Shown: positions 1-7,967 of the stretch, piece after piece | Layout of the letters: every line of letters begins with the position of its first letter | Numbering within the stretch: position 1 is the first letter of the stretch | From: Tissierellia bacterium | Lineage (GTDB): Bacteria > Bacillota > Clostridia > Tissierellales > Peptoniphilaceae | Assembly: GCA_030529425.1 (NCBI GenBank) | Contig: JAUMWX010000007.1 | Location: 1 to 64,000 of the forward strand | Reading direction: 5' to 3' | DNA: 64,000 bases | Translations under genes and position numbers: made by a program | The notes under the pieces: generated by a model | The model's input: the letters and a program-made list of their open reading frames with translations, nothing else | Told to the model about the DNA's origin: nothing | Databases searched by the model: none

Positions 1-617
1 ATGATAAGAAACAGGAAGAAAAGAAAGATAACGAGAATAAAGATACTGAAAATAACGATAAGTCTTATCCGGTAGGTGAAATGGTTGAACCTAAAAGGAA
101 TGTAGTATGGGGAACAGCTGTAATTGTAAATGCACCTAAGAACGGAGCAATAAAGGGTGGAGACCATAACATATTTTATGAAGAAGGAAAAAAGAAAGTT
201 GTTTTAAGTACATTTATATTGGATAAGATTGAACTATCATCAATAGATGAAAAATTTGTGGTTGGATCAGAATACAGTCTTGCAGCAGGAAGCTTGGCAG
301 GAAGTTTAAATACGAGCATAAGTCAAGACAGTGTTAAATGGGAAGATGCAAAATTTGAAGATATGGAAATAAACGGATTTAAGGTAAAGAGATTTAGCGG
401 AATTAAGAGATTCAAAAAACAAGACGGAACGTTGACTGATTCAAAGAGCTATTTTATATCTTACTTTGTAAATGCGGCAGATCATACAGGTAAAGAAAGC
501 ACATATGTTTTATCAGTTGGAGTAAATGAAAAGAGTTTGGATCTAAAGGAAGATGCTGACAAGATAGCAGATCAGGTGATGCAAACTTTGAGAAAAGATG
601 AGGCTACTAAATATTAA
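1..617 (+). CDS. hypothetical protein, 5'-truncated by the window edge
   Basis: The reading frame is open from base 3, so the gene begins upstream and the internal ATG at 81 is not its start. The visible N-terminal part is a hydrophilic stretch rich in Lys, Glu, Asp and Asn, like the flexible spacer after a lipoprotein or signal anchor. About 175 residues follow with a mixed alpha/beta look (GTAVIVNAP near the start, QVMQTLRKD near the end). I recognise no family. The spacer suggests an exported or surface protein, but the signal region is outside the window. It is separated from the downstream pilus-type genes by about 180 bases containing a strong hairpin, so it need not be part of that operon. 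Confidence 0.6.
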   Translation, partial: DKKQEEKKDNENKDTENNDKSYPVGEMVEPKRNVVWGTAVIVNAPKNGAIKGGDHNIFYEEGKKKVVLSTFILDKIELSSIDEKFVVGSEYSLAAGSLAGSLNTSISQDSVKWEDAKFEDMEINGFKVKRFSGIKRFKKQDGTLTDSKSYFISYFVNAADHTGKESTYVLSVGVNEKSLDLKEDADKIADQVMQTLRKDEATKY

Positions 618-633
618 TTAAAAAATATAGAAA

Positions 634-692
634 GCTATTAAGGAGTATTCCTTAATAGCGATAGTAATCGCATCTATCGCTATTGAGGAATA
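634..692 (+). repeat. two overlapping, mutually exclusive inverted repeats
   Basis: Arms 634-644 and 649-659 form a perfect 11-bp hairpin with a 4-base loop. The segment 646-664, which contains the right arm of that hairpin, is also complementary to 674-692 over 19 bases with one mismatch (a wobble in one orientation). The two folds cannot form together. No T-run follows either stem directly, so a simple terminator is not clear. It lies between the truncated gene and a small ORF. Confidence 0.6.
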
Positions 693-801
693 CGAGGTTT
701 TGTAGAGGGTTTTTAACAGTTTTGAATCGGAATATTTAGAAATATTGTCAAAATAGTAATCAGTTGTTATTTAAATAAGTCTCTGAATATTAGGAGAAAA
801 C

Positions 802-999
802 ATGAATAAATATGATATGAAAAAAAATACATTACAGCCTGTTAAATGTAAGAGAGATGAAAAGCTTGACGAGGAAGATAAGGAAGTTGAAGTTGCCCAA
901 GCAAGGTTAAAGGCGGAACAAGCTTTCATTAAATACAAAGAAAAGTATATGGATTTATATAAAAAGATTGACGAACTTAAGAAATTAAGAAAAATCTAA
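802..999 (+). CDS. small charged hypothetical protein (65 aa)
   Basis: ATG at 802 is preceded by an AGGAGA ribosome site about 6 bases away. The product is 65 residues, very rich in Lys and Glu, with no hydrophobic segment. Residues of roughly 25-65 (VEVAQARLKAEQAFIKYKEK onward) are predicted by eye to be a continuous amphipathic helix or coiled coil. No family recognised. It lies about 60 bases ahead of the TadE-like gene on the same strand and could be cotranscribed with it. The good ribosome site and lack of an opposing ORF favour a real gene. Confidence 0.55.
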   Translation: MNKYDMKKNTLQPVKCKRDEKLDEEDKEVEVAQARLKAEQAFIKYKEKYMDLYKKIDELKKLRKI

Positions 1000-1060
1000 G
1001 TGGAATAAAACAAAGAAATTTTAACGAATACAAAGTATATAAGAGTAAATCGGAGGTTTT

Positions 1061-1768
1061 ATGAAGAAGGAAAGGGGAATACTTACCCTTGAAGCGGCAT
1101 TAGTATTGTCAATTCTTATGATGGCTTTTTTTGCGATAGCATCATATAGTATATTGTTGAAAAATGAGATGACAATCCAAAATGCACTTACACAGGCGGC
1201 AAAAGAAAGTGCACAATACGGATATTTAATTGAAAAATTGGAAATACCTTTGGGCGGATCTGAAAAAACAAGTGCGGAAGAATTGTTGGAAAACACAACC
1301 GAATTTTTGTCAACAATACAATTGATGGGTAGTCCGGGAACCTATGAGGGAAAAAGTTTTGAAGAGATTAAAGACTCTTTAGAAGGCTCATTTTCTGATT
1401 TAAAAGGCAATGTAAAAGAAATACGGGAATTGCTATCTGACCCTAAAGGTCTTATAATAGGTTTCTTTAAGATGATGAAAGGTAATTTAGAAAATGCAAT
1501 CGTCGCTGAAATAGGTAGGGCTATGTTTAAAAATTATATATACAAAGAGTCAGGAGATGTTGATGCCACATTGGAAAATTTGGGGGTAGTAGGTGGATTG
1601 GACGGAATCAGTTTTTCCGATTCAAAAATGGAATGTCCGTATTTGACATTTACAGTAAATTATAAGATGAAGGGATTATATTACGACTTTTTTAAGATAG
1701 AGCATAATATACAACAGAAAGCAAAAATTAGATTATGGCTTGGCTCAAGCCCGAAGTCATGTAAGTAG
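1061..1768 (+). CDS. TadE-like pilus assembly / pseudopilin-type membrane protein
   Basis: The N-terminus has a short basic start, then a Gly-Ile-Leu-Thr-Leu-Glu motif leading into one hydrophobic helix (residues about 9-30). This is the arrangement of TadE/TadG-type minor pilins and of type IV prepilins, where a prepilin peptidase cuts before the hydrophobic stretch and Glu sits a few residues in. The remaining roughly 200 residues would be extracytoplasmic. A prepilin peptidase gene follows only 8 bases downstream, which supports a Tad/type IV pilus role. The start has a GGAGG site at good spacing. The assembly ATPase and platform genes expected in such a locus are not in the window and may lie upstream. 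Confidence 0.65.
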   Translation: MKKERGILTLEAALVLSILMMAFFAIASYSILLKNEMTIQNALTQAAKESAQYGYLIEKLEIPLGGSEKTSAEELLENTTEFLSTIQLMGSPGTYEGKSFEEIKDSLEGSFSDLKGNVKEIRELLSDPKGLIIGFFKMMKGNLENAIVAEIGRAMFKNYIYKESGDVDATLENLGVVGGLDGISFSDSKMECPYLTFTVNYKMKGLYYDFFKIEHNIQQKAKIRLWLGSSPKSCK

Positions 1769-1776
1769 GAGGACAG

Positions 1777-2457
1777 ATGGAAATAATTTTATTATCACTT
1801 TTTGTTATTTTATATATTTTCATTAATGAGACATTATTTTATTATCACGAAGATAAAGAACAAGGTAAAGCGGAAATTGTTAAATCTATAAAGAAAATCA
1901 AATTTGACAGAGGATTTTTAGTTAGAGGAATTATATCAATTGTATTGGGAGTGGCACTGATAACATTTTATCATCTGGGTAAAATGGATTTATCGACTGT
2001 TTTAAAATACATCATATTGTTTATAACTCTTGTTTATATATCATATACTGATATTAAGTCATTCATCATACCAAATATTTTTCTAATATTGCTTTTGTTT
2101 TTTAGAATTCCGTCTTTGGTAATAGACTTTTTTAATTATGAAATATTACAAGTATTGAAATTCTATTTATTGGGAGGTTTAACGGGGTTTGGTATACTAC
2201 TCTTAGTTTACTTGGTTACGAGGAAAGGTTTGGGGGAAGGCGATGTAAAACTTTATTCTGTAATAGGATTATATGTTGGACTTCATGCTGTAATTCCAAT
2301 TTTGGCAGTTTCGTCAGTTCTTACAGCTGCTTTCGGTCTGTTAATAATAATGCTTAAGAAAGCAAATTTAAAAACAGTCATTCCTCTTGGACCATTTTTG
2401 GCTATGGGAACAATATTTACGACTCTGATGGTTTACTTAAGAGGAGGAATATTATGA
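1777..2457 (+). CDS. type IV prepilin peptidase (A24 family, TadV/CpaA-like)
   Basis: A polytopic membrane protein of 226 residues with the two catalytic aspartates of the A24 aspartyl peptidases: Asp92 in YTDIKSFIIPN and Asp156 in the GxGD motif GEGD, followed by VKLY. It would cleave class III leader peptides of pilins on the cytoplasmic face of the membrane. The N-terminal cysteine-rich methyltransferase domain of classical PilD is absent, as in the short TadV/CpaA and Gram-positive forms. Its stop overlaps the next gene by 4 bases, showing translational coupling. The TadE-like protein immediately upstream is a plausible substrate. Confidence 0.85.
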   Translation: MEIILLSLFVILYIFINETLFYYHEDKEQGKAEIVKSIKKIKFDRGFLVRGIISIVLGVALITFYHLGKMDLSTVLKYIILFITLVYISYTDIKSFIIPNIFLILLLFFRIPSLVIDFFNYEILQVLKFYLLGGLTGFGILLLVYLVTRKGLGEGDVKLYSVIGLYVGLHAVIPILAVSSVLTAAFGLLIIMLKKANLKTVIPLGPFLAMGTIFTTLMVYLRGGIL

Positions 2458-3752
2458 AAAAAGGCTCTTTTTTGGTAATCATACTTTTATTGGTAACGGT
2501 CGGATTAGGCTGGAAAACTTACTATGATAATACAGTCGGAGTTGAAAATGAACTTGTGGAATTAAGAGCTCAAGCTGAGAAATTGGAGAGTAAGGAACTT
2601 TATTTTGACGCTATTAATGTTTATAAAGAAATAAATGAAAAATATCCAAGTTACGATAATTTAACTAAAATCGGTGATTTAAATAGAGCTTTGACTATAA
2701 ATAGTGAAGCTGAAAAATACTATCTTGAGGCAATAGATGCTAATCCTAAAGAAAGGTATGCATATGACCGGCTAACTGAAATATATGAAAAGTTTGATGA
2801 AGAAAAGCTTATACCTCTTTTATATAGAATGAAGGACAATGTTGAAAATTTTGATTCTACGAAATTAGAGCTTTTGGAATTAAAATATTTTGATGCTTTC
2901 GGATTCGGACATGATGATTTTAAAATGAATGATGGAAAACAGGTTTTTAAGGAGAATAAACTTTATGGGCTTAAAGACTCATCAAGAGAAATTATTCTTG
3001 AGGCAAAGTATGAAAAAATGTATAGTTATAGCAAGGATACCGAACTGATACCTGTTGTAAAAGACAAGAAAGCATACTTTATAGATGTAGACGGATACAA
3101 AAGAAATGTTGCCGATATAGAGTATGAAGAATACGGACCTCAATTTGAAAAGTTTTGTTTTGCAAAAAAAGATGGGGTTTACAAATATTTAGATTATGAC
3201 CTAAATCCTGTAAATGACATGGAATTTGAAGATGCGTCATCTTTTAATAAAGGACTGGCTGCTGTTAAGAAGAACAATAAGTGGGGAATAATAAACAATA
3301 AATTTGAAGCGGTTGTAGATTATATTTACGATGAAATACTGTTTGATTCCGACAAGATTTTTAATGAGTTTGGAGTCTCATTTGCCAAGAAAGGAAATAC
3401 ATGGTATCTTCTTGATGAGGGAATGAAAGTAATAAGTGAAGATGAAATACTTGAAGTGGAACCATTTGTATCAAATGAACCGGCAGCTGTTAAATTAAAG
3501 AATGGTTGGAATTATATAACTAAAGATGGAAAAATACTTTCAGACAAGAGATATGCAAAAACAAATTCATTTATGATGAACAAATCTTTTGTAAAACTTG
3601 GAGATAAGAAATGGACGATAATCAATCAACAAATGAGAGAAGGAGATCCTTTGGAAGCTGACGATATAAGTAGTATTGATGTGAATGGATTTGCAAAAGT
3701 TAAATTGAAAGATAAAATAAAGCTAAAAAAAGTTTATGGGAAGGTAGAATAG
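2454..3752 (+). CDS. membrane-anchored TPR / WG-repeat protein
   Basis: Residues 1-20 are a hydrophobic signal anchor with no lipobox cysteine. Residues about 30-140 contain TPR-like helices (the run around YFDAINVYKEINEKYPSYDNL and EKYYLEAIDANPKERYAYDRL). The C-terminal two thirds hold WG-type beta-propeller repeats (units such as KNNKWGIINNKFEAVVDYIYDE, KKGNTWYLLDEG, LKNGWNYITKDGK, LGDKKWTIINQQ). These repeats usually mediate protein or surface interactions. Coupling to the prepilin peptidase by a 4-base overlap and a 1-base gap to the FHA gene place it in the pilus-type operon, where it may be an assembly or scaffold component. The exact role is unknown. Confidence 0.7.
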   Translation: MKKGSFLVIILLLVTVGLGWKTYYDNTVGVENELVELRAQAEKLESKELYFDAINVYKEINEKYPSYDNLTKIGDLNRALTINSEAEKYYLEAIDANPKERYAYDRLTEIYEKFDEEKLIPLLYRMKDNVENFDSTKLELLELKYFDAFGFGHDDFKMNDGKQVFKENKLYGLKDSSREIILEAKYEKMYSYSKDTELIPVVKDKKAYFIDVDGYKRNVADIEYEEYGPQFEKFCFAKKDGVYKYLDYDLNPVNDMEFEDASSFNKGLAAVKKNNKWGIINNKFEAVVDYIYDEILFDSDKIFNEFGVSFAKKGNTWYLLDEGMKVISEDEILEVEPFVSNEPAAVKLKNGWNYITKDGKILSDKRYAKTNSFMMNKSFVKLGDKKWTIINQQMREGDPLEADDISSIDVNGFAKVKLKDKIKLKKVYGKVE

Positions 3753-3753
3753 T

Positions 3754-4950
3754 ATGAGTTACAAGATTACACTGGATAGAATAGATGAATTTGAGTATGA
3801 AATGATTAGATCTAATCAAATAAATCATTTGATACCTGTTGTGAAAAATATTGAAAACGACAGTATTTCCCTTGAATACAATATAAATGAGATGAAAAAT
3901 ATCAATGAATATATTGAGGGCAATCCGATGAAAGAAAGTGAGATTGTTGAATTTCTGAAAGGCTATTTTGTTTTACTGGAATCTCTTGATGAGTATATGC
4001 TTTTACCTGAACATATATCTTTAGATTTGGAGAATATTTATGTTAACGATAAGGGACTTCAATTTATGTATATTCCGAGCGATAAACTATATTCAAGGGA
4101 TCTTAGAGAACTTATTACTTTGCTTCTATATAAAACCAAAATTGTAGATGACAAGAGAAGCTTATATCCTCTTTTCAGGTATACCAGTGAAAGTGCCTCA
4201 GATAATGAAATAAAGAATATTTTGAATAATTTGGTACTCAATACTGAGAATGTATCCAGAGAGTCAACAATTGAAAAATATGTTAGTATTTCGGATTCGC
4301 TTAATGATCGACAAAATCAAATTAAATTATCAACTACCGTACAAAAAAAATCGGAAATTGTCGAAGAGATAAAAGTTGTAAAGAAAGAAGAAAAAGCGAA
4401 AAAGAAAGGTTTTTTTGCTAAGCTGTTTGAAAGAAAACCTAAGGATAAAAAAAATACCAAAAAGGAAAAAGTAAAAAAAGAAAAACCTGCTAAAATAAAA
4501 AAAACATCCAGCAGTGAAAGTAAATTGAGCAGATTTAAATCTGCAAAATCTCAAGCTAAAGAAATATCTAATGTAGCTGTTGTAAACACAGTTCCAAAAG
4601 AACAGGAGTATTTTGAAACAACAGTACTTGGAGAGAATGAAAACTCAGGTAAAACTAATGTTTCTTTAATCAGACTAAAAACTAATGAAGTTTATAATTT
4701 GCCTGAAAATGAGGAATTCAGCATCGGTTCCAGTTCAAATAACAGTTGTGTGATAAAGGATAATTCGGCGATATCAAGAAAGCATGCAAAGATAATTAAA
4801 GTGGACGGAAACTATTATGTATGTGATTTGAATTCTACAAATGGTACAAGTGTAGAGGGAATAAAGATAGAAAAGGGTGGAAATAGCCTAATTCAGTCAG
4901 GAAATAGAATTGATTTAGCTAATGAAGCATTTTCGTTCTATATTGAATAA
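3754..4950 (+). CDS. FHA-domain protein with DUF6382-like N-terminus
   Basis: Three parts are visible. Residues 1-170 resemble the DUF6382 region often found in FHA proteins of Gram-positive Tad loci. Residues about 185-265 are an extremely basic, Lys-rich linker (EKAKKKGFFAKLFERKPKDK type). Residues about 310-398 are an FHA phosphothreonine-binding domain with the signatures IGSSSNNSCVI, SRKHAKI and LNSTNGT. FHA domains bind phosphorylated partners, so this is probably a signalling or assembly adaptor of the pilus machinery. No transmembrane segment is evident. It is the last gene of its operon and is followed at once by a terminator. Confidence 0.8.
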   Translation: MSYKITLDRIDEFEYEMIRSNQINHLIPVVKNIENDSISLEYNINEMKNINEYIEGNPMKESEIVEFLKGYFVLLESLDEYMLLPEHISLDLENIYVNDKGLQFMYIPSDKLYSRDLRELITLLLYKTKIVDDKRSLYPLFRYTSESASDNEIKNILNNLVLNTENVSRESTIEKYVSISDSLNDRQNQIKLSTTVQKKSEIVEEIKVVKKEEKAKKKGFFAKLFERKPKDKKNTKKEKVKKEKPAKIKKTSSSESKLSRFKSAKSQAKEISNVAVVNTVPKEQEYFETTVLGENENSGKTNVSLIRLKTNEVYNLPENEEFSIGSSSNNSCVIKDNSAISRKHAKIIKVDGNYYVCDLNSTNGTSVEGIKIEKGGNSLIQSGNRIDLANEAFSFYIE

Positions 4951-4952
4951 TC

Positions 4953-4977
4953 AAAAGGAGAGTATCACTCTCCTTTT
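4953..4977. terminator. bidirectional terminator between FHA gene and tmcAL
   Basis: A perfect 11-bp stem (4953-4963 with 4967-4977) has a 3-base loop, with A and T runs at its two ends. It ends the plus-strand operon, and its right half encodes the last codons of the convergent minus-strand gene; the tmcAL stop codon lies at 4965-4967. Confidence 0.85.
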
Positions 4978-6158
4978 TGTAATTCCATCCTATTATACGG
5001 GTTATTTGTAAAATCTCTTTGATTTTCAATTGGAGTTTTTAGATTGTATAGCCTATATGCCTTCAAATCGAGTTCAAAAAGTTTTCTGTTAGGCTCATCA
5101 AGTTTTGTAAGATCCCTGGGTTTATTGATTATTTCAACATCGGACTTATCTTTTATCAAATTTAGAATTTTAGCTCCGTTGTCGTTGAATGCAATAGGAC
5201 GAATATAGTTAATGGAGTCCAACAGACTGATTTTTTCCCGATCTATGTCCAGTATATAATTCATTAAAAATCTTCTCAGTCTCGATATGGAATACCTTTT
5301 ATTGTGTGATTTTTCAACCATATCGCTCAGATTTGATGAAAAATTGCTTTTAAGCAAATTCAACATTCCGTTTTCGTAGCCGGCAATGTTTTCAGCAGCT
5401 TTATTGTCGACAAAAGCGAGTTGGTAAAATATTGAACTGTAGTCATCTATACTGTGAAGGAAATCATTTTTCAATGAAATATTTATATCCGGTGGAACGA
5501 AGCATGATACATCAACCGAATTCTCAACCGCGGTTCTGATTGCGGTTGCGGATTGAAAAATATTCTCAGAGATATTTTTTTTGTGATAACCGTCATCGCT
5601 TCTGGTAACAGGAAGCGGAATTATATCTGAATCAAACTCTCTTAGAGCTTTTAAGTACCCGAAGCCTAGAGTATTATTCGGATTTGAAAGACTTTGGGAA
5701 TTTTTAACAAATTCACTGAGCGCCTTATTAAAAGAAATCTTATATGAATTTCCTTTCAATATATATTCCTTTTGAATTTTTGAAATGGCATGCCTGTTTT
5801 GCCAATACAAATTGAAGCTGTTTAAGAATCCTGAAATATCACTTTCTTCAATTCCAAAAGATAAAAAACTTAAAATATTTAATTTATTTAACAATTTTAT
5901 AGAATATTTTGTAAAATAATTTGCACTTTGTAAACTTATAATTGTTGGAATCTCTAAAACCAAGTCTACGCCATTGTTTACAGCGGCAAATGCTCGAGAA
6001 TATTTATTTATGAACGATGGTTCACCTCTTTGAACAAACGAACCGCTCATCAAAATAATTATCATTGAATCGGGGAAGCGTTTTTTTATGCTATTTATTT
6101 GATAAATATGCCCATTATGCATTGGATTGTATTCTGTAATGATTGCAAATATGTTCAT
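4965..6158 (-). CDS. tmcAL: tRNA(Met) cytidine acetate ligase
   Basis: Homologous by eye to the YlbM/TmcAL family: it begins with IITEYNPMHNGH, which carries the nucleotidyltransferase HxGH-type motif (His14-Asn-Gly-His17), followed by MSGSFVQRGEP and later GFGYLKAL. The enzyme activates acetate with ATP and makes N4-acetylcytidine at the wobble position of elongator tRNA-Met. At 397 residues it is near the usual 400. The start is chosen by family alignment; no strong Shine-Dalgarno is seen at normal distance (an AAAGG lies too far upstream). It uses acetate, and the divergent neighbour is acetate kinase, though this pairing may be coincidental. Confidence 0.9.
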   Translation of the reverse strand: MNIFAIITEYNPMHNGHIYQINSIKKRFPDSMIIILMSGSFVQRGEPSFINKYSRAFAAVNNGVDLVLEIPTIISLQSANYFTKYSIKLLNKLNILSFLSFGIEESDISGFLNSFNLYWQNRHAISKIQKEYILKGNSYKISFNKALSEFVKNSQSLSNPNNTLGFGYLKALREFDSDIIPLPVTRSDDGYHKKNISENIFQSATAIRTAVENSVDVSCFVPPDINISLKNDFLHSIDDYSSIFYQLAFVDNKAAENIAGYENGMLNLLKSNFSSNLSDMVEKSHNKRYSISRLRRFLMNYILDIDREKISLLDSINYIRPIAFNDNGAKILNLIKDKSDVEIINKPRDLTKLDEPNRKLFELDLKAYRLYNLKTPIENQRDFTNNPYNRMELQKGE

Positions 6159-6183
6159 TTAATCTTTTTTTAAACCTTTCTCT

Positions 6184-6213
6184 TTGATATACTTTCTATA
6201 GTAAGATTATAAC
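6184..6213 (+). promoter_or_regulatory. putative sigma-A promoter of ackA
   Basis: TTGATA (6184-6189) and TATAAC (6208-6213) are separated by 18 bases. Transcription would start almost at the ribosome site, giving a very short leader. Confidence 0.4.
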
Positions 6214-6231
6214 AAAAAAGGAGAATATGTG

Positions 6232-7422
6232 ATGATAATACTGGTAATAAATAGCGGGAGTTCATCTTTGAAGTATCAACTATTTGATGTTGAAGAAAAA
6301 AAGGTAATAGGTAAGGGACTTGTTGAAAGAATAGGAATTGAAGGTTCAAAATTAACTCAAACTAAGGACGGAGTTAAAACCGTTGTTGAAGTTGAAATGC
6401 CGACGCATGTCGAAGCGGTTAAAAATGTATTTGACGCGTTGGTAAACAAAGAATACGGATTGGTAAAAAGCACTGATGAAATTGATGCAATAGGTCACAG
6501 AATTGTTCACGGTGGGGAAACTACAAAATCTCAAATTGTCAGCGAAGAGTTGAAGGGAATTATAAAGGAATATACCAAGTTTGCTCCTTTACACAATCCT
6601 GCAGGATTACTGGGTATTGAAGCATGTGAAAAGATTGTTCCGGGTAAACCGAATGTAGCGGTATTCGACACTGCATTCCACGGTACGATGCCGGCTAAAA
6701 ACTACATGTATGCTATTCCTTACAATATGTATGAAGAACACAAAATCAGAAGATACGGATTCCACGGAACAAGCCATAAATATGTAGCTAGAAGAACTGC
6801 TGAAATAATGGGTGAATCTTTGGAAAATCTAAACTTGATTACCATTCACTTGGGAAACGGTTCAAGTATTACAGCTATAAAAGAAGGAAAATCAATCAAT
6901 ACTTCAATGGGACTTACTCCGCTTGAAGGACTTACGATGGGAACAAGATCCGGAGATATTGACCCTTCAATAATTTTATTCCTTTTGGAAGAATTGGGAT
7001 ATACTACCGACCAAGTAGAAAATATGATAAATAAAGAGTCGGGAGCTTTGGGAATTTCGGGATTGTCTTCAGACTTCAGAGATTTGGAAGAAGCGGCTGC
7101 GGAAGGAAATGTAAGAGCTAAATTGGCATTGGAGATGTTTGTGCAAAGAGCCAGAAAATATTTGGGATCTTTCATTGTGGAATTGGGACATGTAGATGCG
7201 ATTTGTTTTGCAGGCGGTATCGGTGAAAATTCTGATATTATGAGAGAAAGAATTATAAGGGGACTTGAAGATATCGGAATTGAATTGGATCCATACAAGA
7301 ATAACGGCTTGAGAGGAAAAGAAGAGCAAATTTCAACATTTGAATCAAAGGTAAAAATCTTTATAGTTCCTACGAATGAAGAGTTGATGATTGCACAAGA
7401 AACTCAGGAAGTATTAAAATAA
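6232..7422 (+). CDS. ackA: acetate kinase
   Basis: Converts acetyl phosphate and ADP to acetate and ATP, the last step of fermentative acetate production. Family signatures are clear: VINSGSSSLKYQLFD at the N-terminus, HRIVHGGE, FDTAFHGTMP, the adenine/phosphate loop HLGNGSS, GTRSGDIDP and CFAGGIGENS. About 396 residues, full length. A GTG at 6229 could serve as start, but the GGAG site at 6220-6223 has better spacing to ATG 6232, which I choose. The pta partner is not adjacent. It precedes rpmF closely, an order often seen in Firmicutes. Confidence 0.97.
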   Translation: MIILVINSGSSSLKYQLFDVEEKKVIGKGLVERIGIEGSKLTQTKDGVKTVVEVEMPTHVEAVKNVFDALVNKEYGLVKSTDEIDAIGHRIVHGGETTKSQIVSEELKGIIKEYTKFAPLHNPAGLLGIEACEKIVPGKPNVAVFDTAFHGTMPAKNYMYAIPYNMYEEHKIRRYGFHGTSHKYVARRTAEIMGESLENLNLITIHLGNGSSITAIKEGKSINTSMGLTPLEGLTMGTRSGDIDPSIILFLLEELGYTTDQVENMINKESGALGISGLSSDFRDLEEAAAEGNVRAKLALEMFVQRARKYLGSFIVELGHVDAICFAGGIGENSDIMRERIIRGLEDIGIELDPYKNNGLRGKEEQISTFESKVKIFIVPTNEELMIAQETQEVLK

Positions 7423-7423
7423 T

Positions 7424-7452
7424 TTGACATCTTCATCTAAAATAGATATAAT
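7424..7452 (+). promoter_or_regulatory. consensus sigma-A promoter of rpmF
   Basis: TTGACA (7424-7429), a 17-base spacer and TATAAT (7447-7452) match the housekeeping consensus exactly. It begins two bases after the ackA stop, so rpmF is transcribed strongly on its own. Confidence 0.9.
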
Positions 7453-7508
7453 CTTAATGTTATTTATGATTACTATACCGTTAGGGTAAATTTGAAGGAG
7501 GTGTAGAT

Positions 7509-7691
7509 ATGGCAGTACCTAAAAGAAAAACTTCAAAAGCAAAAACTGCGTCAAGAAGAGCGTCATCATATAGATTAAATAAGGCAACTATTTCTGTTTG
7601 CCCTAATTGTCATGAACCAAAGTTACCACACAGAGTGTGTGCAAGCTGTGGACATTATGATAACAAAGAAGTAATTGAAGTTGGAGAATAA
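7509..7691 (+). CDS. rpmF: 50S ribosomal protein L32
   Basis: Sixty residues beginning [10 protein letters not shown], a strongly basic N-terminus, and a zinc-ribbon C-terminus with CPNC and CASC pairs. This is the four-cysteine (zinc-binding) form of L32. A GGAGGTG ribosome site lies at ideal distance. The YceD/DUF177 gene that commonly precedes rpmF is absent: only 86 bases separate it from ackA. It has its own perfect promoter and its own terminator, so it is probably a monocistronic unit. Confidence 0.97.
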   Translation: MAVPKRKTSKAKTASRRASSYRLNKATISVCPNCHEPKLPHRVCASCGHYDNKEVIEVGE

Positions 7692-7692
7692 A

Positions 7693-7738
7693 AGTAGTGT
7701 GTCGGAATGGGATTTCCGACATGCTACTATTTTTTTTG
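7693..7738 (+). terminator. rho-independent terminator after rpmF
   Basis: A 15-bp stem (7693-7707 with 7714-7728, two G-U pairs) and a 6-base loop are followed by a run of T. It separates rpmF from the plsX operon. Confidence 0.9.
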
Positions 7739-7874
7739 TAAATATCAGATGAATTCATGGATTTTAGTGTTGAAAAATGCTTAAATCAGAAAAATAATAT
7801 TAGATTTTGATATGGGGCTCACAGAATATTTCTACAAAGTTTACTTTTTAGGTTACAATTAAAATTTATCAAGA

Positions 7875-7909
7875 AAAACAAGTCTTTAACATAGGTTCAG
7901 ACTTGTTTT
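7875..7909 (+). promoter_or_regulatory. inverted repeat upstream of plsX
   Basis: Arms 7875-7885 and 7899-7909 form an 11-bp stem with a 13-base loop, just upstream of or overlapping the likely plsX -35 box. It does not match the FapR or FabT consensus that I know. It may be a weak terminator or an operator. The rest of the 7739-7967 gap shows no coding signal. Confidence 0.4.
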
Positions 7910-7932
7910 AATTTTAAAAAATATATGATAAT
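7903..7932 (+). promoter_or_regulatory. possible promoter of the plsX-ftsY operon
   Basis: TTGTTT (7903-7908) and GATAAT (7927-7932) are spaced 18 bases apart, 35 bases before the plsX start. The -35 box overlaps the right arm of the inverted repeat 7875-7909. Confidence 0.35.
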
Positions 7933-7967
7933 ATATAGAAGTATAAGTTTATAAGGACGGAGAAAAT

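Noticed and set aside
6846-7329. Minus-strand ORFs within ackA
   Set aside because: Shadows of the highly conserved acetate kinase frame.
7740-7967. FapR or FabT operator before plsX
   Set aside because: The inverted repeat present does not match either consensus.
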